Positions 33,820-43,261 are shown, counted from the stretch's first letter. The stretch: DNA of 64,000 nucleotides from Streptomyces sp. NBC_00708 (GCA_036226585.1 CP108997.1:124001-188000), one strand, 5' to 3'. Numbers and translations are program-made. The notes: a model not told the origin generated them from the letters alone.

Positions 33820-36800
33820 ATGCACGACGACCGCAGCCTGGTCGAAGCCCGTCTCAAGCGCGTCCTGGACGAGCGCATCCGGCCCGCCGTATACCCGGAG
33901 TCCGTCCCCCTGGACGTCGCCGTGTGGAACGCGCCGGGCGAGCCCGTCCCCGTCGCCGAGGGCCTGGCGGGACCCACCGAGCCGATCGCGGTCGGCGACC
34001 GATGGGGCGCTCCGTGGGGCACGTCCTGGTTCAAGGTCTCCGGCACGGTGCCGGCGGCGTGGACGGGCCGGACCGTGGAGGCGCTGCTCGACCTCGGCTT
34101 CGACGAGAACATGCCGGGCTTCCAGTGCGAGGGCCTCGTCTACCGTCCCGACGGCACCCCGGTGAAGGGCCTCAACCCACGCAACCAGTGGGTGCGGGTG
34201 GGCGCCCCGGTGGCGGGCGGCGAGGAGGTGCTGCTGCACATCGAGGCGGCGTCCAACCCGGTGATCCTCGACTACCACCCCTTCCTGCCGACCCAGCTGG
34301 GTGACAAGGAGACCGCCGGCAGCGAGCCGCAGTACACCCTGGCCCGGATGGACCTCGCCGTCTTCGACGAGGTCGTCTGGAACCTGGTCCAGGACCTGGA
34401 GGTGCTGGGCGAGCTGATGCAGGAGCTGCCCGTGGAGGGCGCCCGCCGCTGGGACGTCCTGCGCGCCGTCGGCCGCGCGCTGGACGCGGTCGACCTCCAG
34501 GACGTCGGCGGGACGGCCGCCGCGGCCCGCGCGGAGCTGGCCGGGGTCCTCGCGACGCCCGCCGCACCCTCCGCCCACCGCATCAGCGCGGTCGGCCACG
34601 CCCACATCGACTCCGCCTGGCTGTGGCCGCTGCGCGAGACGGTCCGCAAGGTGGCCCGTACGACGTCCAACATGACCGCCCTCCTGGAGGACGAGCCGGA
34701 CTTCGTCTTCGCGATGTCGCAGGCCCAGCAGTTCGCCTGGATCAAGGAGCACCGCCCCGAGGTCTACGCGAAGGTCAAGGCGGCCGTCGCGGAGGGCCGG
34801 TTCGTGCCGTCCGGCGGCATGTGGGTCGAGTCCGACACCAACATGCCGGGATCCGAGGCGATGGCCCGCCAGTTCGTGCACGGCAAGCGGTTCTTCCTCG
34901 ACGAGTTCGGCATCGAGAACGACGAGGCGTGGCTGCCCGACACCTTCGGCTTCGCGGCCGGGCTGCCCCAGATCATCAAGGCGGCGGGCTCCAAATGGCT
35001 GCTCACGCAGAAGATCTCGTGGAGCCAGACCAACAAGTTCCCTCACCACACCTTCAACTGGGAGGGCATCGACGGCACCCGGATCTTCACGCACTTCCCG
35101 CCCGTCGACACGTACAACTGCTCGATGAAGGGCAGCGAGATCGCCCACGCGGCGACGAACTTCAAGGACAAGGGCGTCGCCCAGCACTCGCTGGCGCCGA
35201 CCGGCTGGGGCGACGGAGGCGGTGGCACCACCCGCGAGATGATCGCCAAGGCGGCCCGGCTGCGGAGCCTGGAGGGCTCGGCGACGGTGACGTGGGAGAC
35301 CCCCACGGACTTCTTCACCAAGGCCGAGGCCGAGTACACCAACCCTCCGGTCTGGGTCGGCGAGCTCTACCTGGAGCTGCACCGCGCGACGCTCACCAGC
35401 CAGGCGAAGACCAAGCAGGGCAACCGCCGCAGCGAGCACCTGCTCCGCGAGGCCGAGCTGTGGGCCGCCACCGCCGCCGTACGGACCGGCTTCGCCTACC
35501 CGTACGAGCAATTGGACCGGATCTGGAAGACAGTGCTGCTGCACCAGTTCCACGACATCCTGCCCGGATCGTCGATCGCCTGGGTGCACCGTGAGGCCGA
35601 GAAGACGTACGCGGCCGTCGCCGAGGAGCTGACCGGCATCATCGACGCCGCGCAGCGCGCGCTCGCCGGTGACCCGGCCGGCGGCCGGGCCCTCGTGTTC
35701 AACGCCGCGCCGCACACCCGCGGCGGCGTCCCCGCCGGTGCGGCGGCCACCGCTCCGACGCCCGGGACCACCCGGTCCACCCCGCGCGAGGGCGGCGGCC
35801 ATGTGCTCGACAACGGCCTGCTCCGGGTGGAGATCGACGGCCGGGGCCTGGTCGTCTCCGCGTACGACATCGCCGCGGACCGCGAGACCGTGGCGCCGGG
35901 TGCCGCCGCGAACCTGCTCCAGATCCATCCCGACTTCCCGAACATGTGGGACGCGTGGGACGTCGACGCGTTCTACCGCAACACCGTCACCGACCTGACC
36001 GGCCTGGACGAACTGACCCCGGTGACGGACGGCGTGCGGATCGTCCGCGGCTTCGGCGACTCGAAGGTGACCCAGGTCCTCACGCTGGAGCCGGGCGCCA
36101 AGCGGCTCGACATCGACACCGAGGTCGACTGGCACGAGACGGAGAAGTTCCTCAAGGCCGCGTTCCCGCTGGACGTGCACGCCGAGCGGTACGCCTCCGA
36201 GACGCAGTTCGGGCACTTCTACCGGCCGACGCACACCAACACCAGCTGGGAGGCGGCCAAGTTCGAGGCGTGCAACCACCGCTTCGTCCACCTGGAGGAA
36301 CCGGGCTGGGGCGTCGCCCTCGTCAACGACTCGACGTACGGTCACGATGTGACGCGCACCGTCCGGGACGCGGACGCCGGGACGACCACCACCGTCCGGG
36401 TCTCGCTGCTGCGCGCCCCGCGCTTCCCCGACCCGGAGACCGACCAGGGCGTGCACCGCTTCCGTCACGCCCTGGTGCCCGGCGCGGGAATCGGCGACGC
36501 GGTCCGCGAGGGCTTCCGCGTGAACCTGCCGGAGCGCCGGATCACCGGTGAGCGCGAGGTCGAACCGCTGGTGGGCGTCGACAACGACGCGGTCGTGATC
36601 AGCGCGGTCAAGCTGGCGGACGACGGGAGCGGCGACCTTGTCGTACGGCTCTACGAGTCCACGGGCGGCCGGGCGAAGGTGACCCTGGCCACCGGTTTCC
36701 GGGCCGCCGGCGTCGTGGCGACCGACCTGCTGGAGCGCCCGCTGGCCGAGGCGCCGGTCCCGGAGAGCGACGGCGACGGCGTGCGGTTGTCGCTGCGTCC

Positions 36801-36837
36801 CTTCGAGCTGGTGACGCTGCGCCTGACGCGCGGCTGA
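33820..36837 (+). CDS. Alpha-mannosidase, GH38
   Basis: 1005 residues, no signal peptide. GH38 N-domain: zinc ligands in VGHAHIDSAWLWPLRE (H260, H262 and D264 region), the nucleophile Asp in EAWLPDTFGFAAG (about D374) and VESDTNMPGSEAMARQF. Then LHQFHDILPGSSIAWVH and a long beta-sandwich C-terminal half (DNGLLRVEIDGRGLVVSAYD, FPNMWDAWDVDAFYRNTV). It removes alpha-linked mannose from imported glycans in the cytoplasm. Last gene of the operon, 42 bp after GH85 and followed by a strong terminator. Confidence 0.93.
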   Translation: MHDDRSLVEARLKRVLDERIRPAVYPESVPLDVAVWNAPGEPVPVAEGLAGPTEPIAVGDRWGAPWGTSWFKVSGTVPAAWTGRTVEALLDLGFDENMPGFQCEGLVYRPDGTPVKGLNPRNQWVRVGAPVAGGEEVLLHIEAASNPVILDYHPFLPTQLGDKETAGSEPQYTLARMDLAVFDEVVWNLVQDLEVLGELMQELPVEGARRWDVLRAVGRALDAVDLQDVGGTAAAARAELAGVLATPAAPSAHRISAVGHAHIDSAWLWPLRETVRKVARTTSNMTALLEDEPDFVFAMSQAQQFAWIKEHRPEVYAKVKAAVAEGRFVPSGGMWVESDTNMPGSEAMARQFVHGKRFFLDEFGIENDEAWLPDTFGFAAGLPQIIKAAGSKWLLTQKISWSQTNKFPHHTFNWEGIDGTRIFTHFPPVDTYNCSMKGSEIAHAATNFKDKGVAQHSLAPTGWGDGGGGTTREMIAKAARLRSLEGSATVTWETPTDFFTKAEAEYTNPPVWVGELYLELHRATLTSQAKTKQGNRRSEHLLREAELWAATAAVRTGFAYPYEQLDRIWKTVLLHQFHDILPGSSIAWVHREAEKTYAAVAEELTGIIDAAQRALAGDPAGGRALVFNAAPHTRGGVPAGAAATAPTPGTTRSTPREGGGHVLDNGLLRVEIDGRGLVVSAYDIAADRETVAPGAAANLLQIHPDFPNMWDAWDVDAFYRNTVTDLTGLDELTPVTDGVRIVRGFGDSKVTQVLTLEPGAKRLDIDTEVDWHETEKFLKAAFPLDVHAERYASETQFGHFYRPTHTNTSWEAAKFEACNHRFVHLEEPGWGVALVNDSTYGHDVTRTVRDADAGTTTTVRVSLLRAPRFPDPETDQGVHRFRHALVPGAGIGDAVREGFRVNLPERRITGEREVEPLVGVDNDAVVISAVKLADDGSGDLVVRLYESTGGRAKVTLATGFRAAGVVATDLLERPLAEAPVPESDGDGVRLSLRPFELVTLRLTRG

Positions 36838-36856
36838 GCCCTCGGGAGCAGCCCGC

Positions 36857-36904
36857 GACGGCGAAGCGGCGTGCCCCTGGCCCGGGGCATGCCGCTTCGC
36901 CGTC
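36857..36904. terminator. Strong bidirectional terminator of the N-glycan operon
   Basis: Arms of 21 nt (36857-36877 and 36884-36904) pair fully except for one G-T wobble, around a 6-nt loop TGGCCC. Placed 19 bp after the GH38 stop and 11 bp before the end of the convergent hypothetical gene. Confidence 0.85.
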
Positions 36905-36915
36905 GTGGGACTGCG

Positions 36916-37449
36916 TCAGCCGGGGAAGGAGAAGTACAGAGCCTCGCTGTAGAAGGACGCGAAGTGCTTCTGCCAGTCGGCGCGGACCGAGGCCAGCCAG
37001 TCGTCGTTCCGTCCGGCGATCGCCGCCTCGGCGTTGGCGACGGCGTCGGGGATGTCCTCGGACACCAGACGTCGCACACTCTCTGCCGGGTCGTCACCCG
37101 TCATCGAGACGATCTCCCCGGTCTCCAGAACGACGTACCGCGCCCGCTGCTTCTCCAGGTGGGCGGAGGTCCTGGCCACGCATTCGGCGAACTCCGCGTC
37201 GTCCTCCAGGCCCTTGCCGACCGCGAGCAGGAGGTCGTGGAGCAGGGACGCCCCGTCGGCGTAATCCGCGCCGATGCCGATCGGAGGATTCCAGATCATG
37301 GACGGAACGATCGTCGTGCCGCGCCCCGCCAGCAGCTTGTGCGCGAGCGGGATGTCCCAGTTGTGCTCCGATATGCACCGGATCTTCTTGGGCAGCTCCG
37401 CGTCGTCGGGCAGCGAGTCCGCGGAGTAGAGATAGGAACGGTTTGCCAT
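36916..37449 (-). CDS. Hypothetical protein, MANRSYLYS family, 177 residues
   Basis: Begins MANRSYLYSADSLPDDAELP, followed by KKIRCISEHNWDIPLAHKLL. This opening recurs in many Streptomyces proteins of unknown function. The remainder is helical (GASLLHDLLLAVGKGLEDDA, AVANAEAAIAGRNDDWLASV, RADWQKHFASFYSEALYFSF). No signal peptide. A TAGCTT -10-like box lies 7 nt before the ATG with no ribosome site, so a leaderless start at 37449 is likely. Function unknown. Confidence 0.75.
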   Translation of the reverse strand: MANRSYLYSADSLPDDAELPKKIRCISEHNWDIPLAHKLLAGRGTTIVPSMIWNPPIGIGADYADGASLLHDLLLAVGKGLEDDAEFAECVARTSAHLEKQRARYVVLETGEIVSMTGDDPAESVRRLVSEDIPDAVANAEAAIAGRNDDWLASVRADWQKHFASFYSEALYFSFPG

Positions 37450-37575
37450 GGTCCCGAAGCTAGCACCGGGCACTGACAACACCGGCCCCGCCGAACCCGG
37501 TTGCCATGCCGCCGGAGCCGCGGTGGAATCCGGTGGGCCGCGGACCTGCGGTCAACGGCGTGTGGGGAGCGGCTG

Positions 37576-38451
37576 ATGGATGGGACGACTGCGCTGGACG
37601 GCGTGCTGCAACAGGCGTACGCGGTCCGGGCGAGCCCGGTGCACGGGTACGAGGCGGACGGGGAGATCCGGGTGGACTTCTCCGATCCGGCGGAGTGGGC
37701 CGCGTTCAGGGCGGCCGTGGCGGTCGAATCGCTGCCCGGCTTCCACTGCATGTGCGGCGGGGATGTCCGCTTCGAGATGCTCGACCGGCGGGGTGAGCGG
37801 CTCGCCGTCGTCTTCCTGCACCACGGGGAGACGCTGAGGTGGGAACAGTGGGACGGCGACGCCGTCCTCAGCGACGGCCGCCTGCTCCTGAACTGGCTGG
37901 CCGGGCACGGCATGACCGGGCCCCTGCGGGAGTTCGAAGCCGATCGGCAGCGGGCGGAGGAACGATCCGAAGAGGAGCGCGGCTGGCTGGCCGCCATGCC
38001 CGCCGGTCTCGAGGAAACCGCCGACCGGATCCTCGCCCTCTCCCGCACCGGCGGCAGGCCCTCCCCCGAACTGCTCGCGGAACTGACGGGCCGCCTGCGG
38101 TCGGCGTTCCCCGACCCGGTGGAACGGGTGCTGGCCCTGCTCGACTGGTACGGCTCCGGCAGCGGACGCTGCTCCGGATACCCCGTCCACGAGGGGGTGC
38201 CGGGCGAGCTGCTCGGCAGCGTAGCCATCGCCGACCTGCTCGCCGCGCTGGCCGACCCGCGCGCCGAGGAGCGGCACGACTCCGGGGCCGTACGGCATCT
38301 GGTCGGCTGGAAGACCCGCCCCGATCAGAAGCGCGACGTCGCCGGCCTCCCCGAGCCGCTGCGCGCCAGGCTGCTGGCGCTCGCCCGCCGCTCCGGGGAC
38401 ACGGACAAGCGGGGCCGCGCGGAACGGTGGTTGGCACCCTCGCGGGCGTGA
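37576..38451 (+). CDS. Hypothetical protein, 291 residues
   Basis: ATG at 37576 has GGGGAGC upstream. The first 110 residues are beta-rich with a CMCGGDVRFEMLD segment (CxC, possible metal site) and VVFLHHGETLRWEQWDGDAV. The C-terminal half is helical with a repeat-like feel: RVLALLDWYGSGSGRCSGYP, ELLGSVAIADLLAALADPRA, PLRARLLALARRSGD. The ending (GDTDKRGRAERWLAP) resembles Streptomyces proteins with HEAT-like tails. I cannot assign a function. Confidence 0.65.
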   Translation: MDGTTALDGVLQQAYAVRASPVHGYEADGEIRVDFSDPAEWAAFRAAVAVESLPGFHCMCGGDVRFEMLDRRGERLAVVFLHHGETLRWEQWDGDAVLSDGRLLLNWLAGHGMTGPLREFEADRQRAEERSEEERGWLAAMPAGLEETADRILALSRTGGRPSPELLAELTGRLRSAFPDPVERVLALLDWYGSGSGRCSGYPVHEGVPGELLGSVAIADLLAALADPRAEERHDSGAVRHLVGWKTRPDQKRDVAGLPEPLRARLLALARRSGDTDKRGRAERWLAPSRA

Positions 38452-38517
38452 GCCCCGCGGGGCGTGGAGTGACAGGCGGCCGACGTTGCCGCATGGGCCG
38501 AGCCGGGCCCGAACAGA

Positions 38518-38554
38518 TTTGGTGCGGCGCACCAATTTGGCACACCGCACCAAA
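38518..38554. promoter_or_regulatory. Tandem TetR-type operators before the regulator gene
   Basis: Site 1 (38518-38536) TTTGGTGCGGCGCACCAAT has perfect 7-nt arms TTGGTGC/GCACCAA. Site 2 (38536-38554) TTTGGCACACCGCACCAAA shares the TTTGG/CCAAA ends. The two abut and end 18 bp before the ATG at 38573, where a repressor would block its own promoter. Confidence 0.75.
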
Positions 38555-38572
38555 CTGTGTCACCATGGAGGC

Positions 38573-39271
38573 ATGACGCAGCCGGCCCGCCGACCTCAGC
38601 GGCGTAATCAGGTGCTCTCCCGGGAGCAGATCCTCGACGCCGCCGTCGGCATCCTGGACACGGGTGGCGAAGGGGCGCTGACCGTCCGGGCGCTCAGCGA
38701 GCGCCTGTCCACCGGGTCCGGCGCGATCGCTTATCACGTGGGAAAGCGGGAGGACCTGCTGGACGCGGCGACGGAGACGGTGGTGACGGCGGCCCTCGCC
38801 GCGACGCCCCCGTCCGACGCGCCCTCGCCGTCCGGTGAGGTCAGGACCGTCGCTCTGGCCCTGTTCGACGCGATCACCGACCACCGGTGGCTCGCCACCC
38901 GGCTGACGCTGCAGATCGTCCGCAACCCGGTCGGCCCGGTGACGGTCGGCATCTTCGAGCGGATCGGGCAGCAGATGGGTGCGCTGGGCGTACCGCGGGA
39001 GCGCTGGTTCGACGCGGCCTCGGCGCTGGTGCACTACATCCTCGGGGCGGTCAGCCAGAACGCCCGTATCGAAGGGGACACCTCGGGGATCGACCCCGTG
39101 GTGGACCGCGAAGAGTTCTTCGAAGCCACCTCGGCGGCATGGCGGGAACTCGCACCCGCCCAGTACCCGTTCATGCACGCCATCGTCGACCAGATCAAGG
39201 ACCACGACGACCGCGAGCAGTTCCTCACCGGCATCGCCGTCATCCTCGACGGCCTGTCCCGCCTGCGCTGA
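38573..39271 (+). CDS. TetR-family regulator of the monooxygenase operon
   Basis: 232 residues. ATG at 38573 is chosen because it follows GGAGG and lies just after the operators; the frame upstream crosses them. HTH: LSREQILDAAVGILDTGGEG then LTVRALSERLSTGSGAIAYH and VGKREDLLDAATE, followed by a TetR_C-type helical domain (LALFDAITDHRWLATRLTLQ, HYILGAVSQNARIEG, FLTGIAVILDGLSRLR). First in a group with a FAD monooxygenase (65 bp on) and an SGNH esterase. It probably represses the group until a hydrophobic or aromatic substrate binds. Confidence 0.9.
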   Translation: MTQPARRPQRRNQVLSREQILDAAVGILDTGGEGALTVRALSERLSTGSGAIAYHVGKREDLLDAATETVVTAALAATPPSDAPSPSGEVRTVALALFDAITDHRWLATRLTLQIVRNPVGPVTVGIFERIGQQMGALGVPRERWFDAASALVHYILGAVSQNARIEGDTSGIDPVVDREEFFEATSAAWRELAPAQYPFMHAIVDQIKDHDDREQFLTGIAVILDGLSRLR

Positions 39272-39335
39272 TCCGCGACACCGGTCCGGCAGGCCCGAGC
39301 CGCGGTCCGCGGTGGTTCCGAGAAGGGAAATCTCC

Positions 39336-40883
39336 ATGCACGACGTCGTTGTCGCGGGCGCGGGCCCGGTCGGTCTGTTCGTGGCCTGCGAGCTGGCACT
39401 GTCCGGCTGCTCCGTCCTCGTACTGGAGCGGGACCGGGATCCGCACCCGCCGCTGAAGGCCCTTCCGCTCGGCTTGCGGGGCCTCAACGCCGGATCCGCC
39501 GAAACGTTTTACCGTCGCGGGCTGCTGGAGGCGGCGATGAAGGCCTCCGGCGCCGAACCGCAGAAGGTCGGTGCGGACCCCGAAGCCGTCGAGGCCCCGG
39601 GTCCGCGTGCGCTGAGCCATTTCGCGGGCATGACGCTCAACGCCGCCGATGTCGATACGGCCGCTCTCCCCTTCCGGTTGCCCAGCCCGGCGATGGAGGG
39701 ATTCATGACGAGTCTGGACGCCGTCACCTCGGTGCTGACCGAGCGGGCCTCCGCGCTCGGCGTGGAGATCGTCCGGGATGCTCCGGTCACGGCGGTGAGC
39801 CAGGACGCCGAAGGCACCGTCACCACCGCGGGCGGCCGGCCGTACCGCTCGCGGTGGCTGGTGGGCTGCGACGGTGGCCGCAGCGCGGTACGCCGGCTGG
39901 CCGGCTTCGCGTTCGAGGGCACCGAGCCCTTGTTCACCGGCTACGTCGCCGAGGTCGTCCTCGCCGACCCCGATCAGCTGCCCCTGGGCTTCCACCTGAC
40001 CGACAGCGGCATGTACCTGCGCACACCCCTGCCGGGACACCTGGGCCTGATGGACTTCGACGGCGGCACCTTCGACCGCTCCCAGCCGCTGACCCGCGAG
40101 CACCTTCAGGCGGTACTGCGCCGTGTCTCCGGCACTGACGTCACGCTGGACGAGGTGCGCCTCGCCTCCAGTTTCACGGACCGCGCCATGCAGGCGACGA
40201 CGTACCGCATGGGCCGCGTCCTGCTCGCGGGCGACGCGGCGCACATCCACTCGCCGCTGGGCGGGCAGGGGCTCAACCTCGGCGTGGGCGATGCCATGAA
40301 CCTCGGCTGGAAGCTCGCCGCCACCGTTCACGCCACCGCGCCGGACGGCCTGCTCGACACGTACACCACCGAGCGTCACCCCGTCGGCGCCGCCGTCCTC
40401 GACTGGTCCCGCGCCCAGGTGGCGACCATGAACCCGGGCCCGAACGCCCCCGCCCTGCGCAAGCTGGTCCACGACCTGATGCGGACCACGGACGGGACCA
40501 CTCAGGTGTACCGGCAGACGTCGGGCCTGTTCGCTCACTACGACCTGGGCGACGGCTCCCCCGTGGTCGGCCGCAGCGCCCCGGACTTCCGCTTCGAGGA
40601 CGGCACCCGTCTCGGCGACCTGCTGCACAACGGCCGGGGTGTGGCTCTCGACTTCACGGAGGGCCGGGCGCTGGACGGTACGGCACAGAGGTGGGCGGGC
40701 CGCATCGCGTACGCGGCCGGCCCGGTGCGCAACGACCTCGGCTTCGCCGCCCTGCTCATCCGCCCCGACGGCGTCGTCGCCTGGGCCGCCGCGCACACCC
40801 CGGACCGCCACGCGTTCGAGCGGGCCGCCCACCAGTGGTTCGGCGCGCCGAGCCGGCTCACCACCGGTGCGCCCAGCCTCTGA
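39336..40883 (+). CDS. FAD-dependent aromatic monooxygenase (PHBH/rifampicin-monooxygenase type)
   Basis: 515 residues. ATG at 39336 with AGAAGGGAAA. FAD fingerprint VVVAGAGPVGLFVACELALS, then the DG motif LVGCDGGRSAVRRLAG, the GD motif LLAGDAAHIHSPLGGQGLNL with NLGVGDAMNLGWKLAAT, and a C-terminal thioredoxin-like domain (VVGRSAPDFRFEDGTRLGDL) found in the phenol hydroxylase/rifampicin monooxygenase group. It hydroxylates aromatic rings using NAD(P)H and O2. Downstream of a TetR gene and 38 bp before an esterase gene, consistent with inducible xenobiotic or polyketide breakdown. Confidence 0.9.
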   Translation: MHDVVVAGAGPVGLFVACELALSGCSVLVLERDRDPHPPLKALPLGLRGLNAGSAETFYRRGLLEAAMKASGAEPQKVGADPEAVEAPGPRALSHFAGMTLNAADVDTAALPFRLPSPAMEGFMTSLDAVTSVLTERASALGVEIVRDAPVTAVSQDAEGTVTTAGGRPYRSRWLVGCDGGRSAVRRLAGFAFEGTEPLFTGYVAEVVLADPDQLPLGFHLTDSGMYLRTPLPGHLGLMDFDGGTFDRSQPLTREHLQAVLRRVSGTDVTLDEVRLASSFTDRAMQATTYRMGRVLLAGDAAHIHSPLGGQGLNLGVGDAMNLGWKLAATVHATAPDGLLDTYTTERHPVGAAVLDWSRAQVATMNPGPNAPALRKLVHDLMRTTDGTTQVYRQTSGLFAHYDLGDGSPVVGRSAPDFRFEDGTRLGDLLHNGRGVALDFTEGRALDGTAQRWAGRIAYAAGPVRNDLGFAALLIRPDGVVAWAAAHTPDRHAFERAAHQWFGAPSRLTTGAPSL

Positions 40884-40921
40884 CCACCGGCACACACCCC
40901 CACCACCGAAGGGCGACGACC

Positions 40922-42136
40922 ATGGACCATGTCATCCACACCCCTGCCGACTCCGAGGTGTCCGTTCCCGACGGCGCCACGTGGGTGCGTACCTGGGGTG
41001 CCTCCCCGCAGGATCCGGACGACTCCGTCAGCTCCATCGACGCCTTCGAGAACGCGACGCTGCGGCAGCTCGTACGCATCAGCGGCGGCGGACAACGCAT
41101 ACGCGTCCGCCTCAGCAACGAGTACGGCACCGAGCAGCTGGTCATCGGCGCCGCGCGCGTCGCCCTCGCGGACGCCGACGGCGCGGACCGGGAGGGGAGC
41201 GGCCGTGCGGTCATGTTCGGCGGCCGGCCGACGGTCACCGTACCGGCGGGCGCACCCGTCCTCAGCGACCCCGTCGACCTGCCGGTCGACGCGCTCGCCC
41301 GGCTGGCCATCAGCCTCTATGTGCCCGGCCGCGTCGATACGGTCACCTGCCACGGCACCTTCCACGCCCTCGGCCTGCTCATCCCCGGCGACGCGACCGG
41401 GCTCGGCGCCCCGCCCGAGGAAGCCGCGCCCCTGCCCGCGCAGGGCTTCCTCACGGCTGTGGAGGCATGGCCGGGAACCCCGGCCGGGGCCGTCGTCGTG
41501 CTCGGCGACTCCCGGACCGACGGGATCGGATCGACCCCCGGAACCGACCGGCGCTGGACCGACCTGCTCGCCGGACGGCTGCACGCACGCGGGGGCCGGA
41601 CGCGGTGCGTGATCAACCAGGGCATCGGCGGCAACCGCCTGCTCAGCGACGGCGTCGGCACCGCCGCCCTCGCTCGCTTCGACCGCGATGTCCTCGCCAC
41701 GCCGGGCCTGGGGCACGTGGTGGTCGCCGTCGGCAACGACCTCGTCTTCTCGTTCGCCCCGCGCACCGGGGAAACCGCCGGATTCCTCGCGATGTTCCCC
41801 GGCGGGCCCGTGGGCGTGGACGACATCATCGCCGCGCACCTCCAAGCGGCGGCACGGGCCCGCGCCCACGGAGCGCGGGTCCACGCCGCGACCATCGCCC
41901 CCTACGGCGGCTCCGAGATGTACTCGGCCGAAGGCGACAGGGCGCGCCGGCAGGTCAACGAGTGGATCCGCACGGGCGGCGCCTTCGACGGGGTGCTCGA
42001 CTTCGACGCCGTCTGGCGCGACCCCGCCGACCCCACCCGTATCCGCGCCGGCCTGCACATGGGTGACCATCTCCACGGCAACGACGCCGGCTACGCCGCC
42101 CTGGCGGAATCCGTCGACCTGTCCCTCTTCGACTGA
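40922..42136 (+). CDS. SGNH/GDSL-family esterase
   Basis: 404 residues, start MDHVIHTPADSEVSVPDGAT. The N-terminal beta-sandwich (WVRTWGASPQDPDDS..., RIRVRLSNEYGTEQLVIGAA) is typical of SGNH proteins of this size. Catalytic blocks: VVLGDSRTDGIGS (nucleophile Ser), INQGIGGNRLL (Gly-Asn), VVAVGNDLVF (the family's second Asn) and LHMGDHLHGNDAGY (Asp-x-x-His). No signal peptide is evident, unlike many secreted relatives, so it may act inside the cell. It ends the TetR-monooxygenase group and could hydrolyse an ester made or exposed by the monooxygenase. Confidence 0.85.
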   Translation: MDHVIHTPADSEVSVPDGATWVRTWGASPQDPDDSVSSIDAFENATLRQLVRISGGGQRIRVRLSNEYGTEQLVIGAARVALADADGADREGSGRAVMFGGRPTVTVPAGAPVLSDPVDLPVDALARLAISLYVPGRVDTVTCHGTFHALGLLIPGDATGLGAPPEEAAPLPAQGFLTAVEAWPGTPAGAVVVLGDSRTDGIGSTPGTDRRWTDLLAGRLHARGGRTRCVINQGIGGNRLLSDGVGTAALARFDRDVLATPGLGHVVVAVGNDLVFSFAPRTGETAGFLAMFPGGPVGVDDIIAAHLQAAARARAHGARVHAATIAPYGGSEMYSAEGDRARRQVNEWIRTGGAFDGVLDFDAVWRDPADPTRIRAGLHMGDHLHGNDAGYAALAESVDLSLFD

Positions 42137-42147
42137 GTACCTGCCGG

Positions 42148-42378
<231 letters not shown>

Positions 42379-42380
42379 TC

Positions 42381-43079
42381 ATGGATGACCCCGTGCTCAC
42401 CGCCCGCGCACTGATACGGAACCGCTTTCCCGCCGCCCGTGCGGTCTTCCTCGCCGGCAGCGTGCTGACCGAGCGCCGGACGCCGACGTCCGATCTGGAC
42501 ATCGTGGTCCTCCTGGACGGGCCGCCCGCCCCCAGCCGGGAGAGCCTGGTGTACCGCGGCTGGCCGGTGGAGCTGTTTCTTCAAACGGAGACCGTCTGGC
42601 ACGAGTTCGCCGACCGGGAGACCGCGAAGCGGAACTCACCGCTGCTCGCCATGTGCGCCGACGGCATGCTTCTGGTGGACGCGGACGGGCTGGGCGCGTC
42701 GCTCCAGGACGAGGCGCGAAAGCGCTGGGCCGCGGGCCCGCCGCCGCTCTCGGACCGTGAGCGGGACCGGGCGCGGTACGCCCTGACCGACCTGCTCGAC
42801 GACCTGCGCGGCTGCACGGACCGTGCGGAGCGGCTGTACCTGGTCTCGCACACGCTTCAGCACGCCTCCAAGCTGGTTCTCCTCGTCGGCGGGCACTGGC
42901 TCGGCCGGGGCAAGTGGCTGTCGCGGAGGCTGGCCGCTGCCGACCCCGGCATGCACCGTGCGCTGTCCGAAGCCGCCACACAGGCGATCGCCGGAGAGAC
43001 CGAGGCCTTCGCCGCCGTCGTGACGGACGTGCTGGAGCGGGCGGGCGGCCCGTTGTGGGAGGGGTACGCCGGCCGATGA
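42381..43079 (+). CDS. Nucleotidyltransferase-domain protein (minimal NTase fold)
   Basis: 232 residues. The NTase signature is clear: FLAGSVLTERRTPTSDLDIVVLL, with GS and D-x-D. It is followed by PVELFLQTETVWHEF, whose Glu may be the third carboxylate. A helical C-terminal domain (ALTDLLDDLRGCTDRAERLY, TLQHASKLVLLVGGHWLGRG, ALSEAATQAIAGETEAFAAV) resembles that of aminoglycoside or toxin-antitoxin NTases. The target is unknown. TACGCT 6 nt before the ATG suggests a leaderless transcript. It is 182 bp upstream of the triple-Nudix gene. Confidence 0.85.
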   Translation: MDDPVLTARALIRNRFPAARAVFLAGSVLTERRTPTSDLDIVVLLDGPPAPSRESLVYRGWPVELFLQTETVWHEFADRETAKRNSPLLAMCADGMLLVDADGLGASLQDEARKRWAAGPPPLSDRERDRARYALTDLLDDLRGCTDRAERLYLVSHTLQHASKLVLLVGGHWLGRGKWLSRRLAAADPGMHRALSEAATQAIAGETEAFAAVVTDVLERAGGPLWEGYAGR

Positions 43080-43261
43080 GCCGGCGTTTCGGCCAACCCG
43101 CTTACGGGACATAGGCGTTGCCGCACAAGGATGGGTGTATCCGCCATCACCCGGCACCGGCGCTGTTCCGGCATTCCAGAGCGACTGAAACACCCCAGTT
43201 CGATAGGGCGGGCGGCTCGTTGAGCCGGACAACCGTGCCCGACGCATCCCGAGGTGATCAC

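Noticed and set aside
31126..36468. Very long reverse-strand open frame (about 1780 codons) opposite the glycosidase genes
   Set aside because: It is the antisense shadow of GH5, GH85 and GH38 caused by high third-position GC; its Gly/Arg/Val-rich sequence has no domain.
43133..43222. 30-codon ORF MGVSAITRHRRCSGIPERLK before the Nudix-ABC pair, considered as a precursor peptide
   Set aside because: Ribosome site is too close to the ATG, composition is not peptide-like, and no core/leader pattern or cleavage site is visible.
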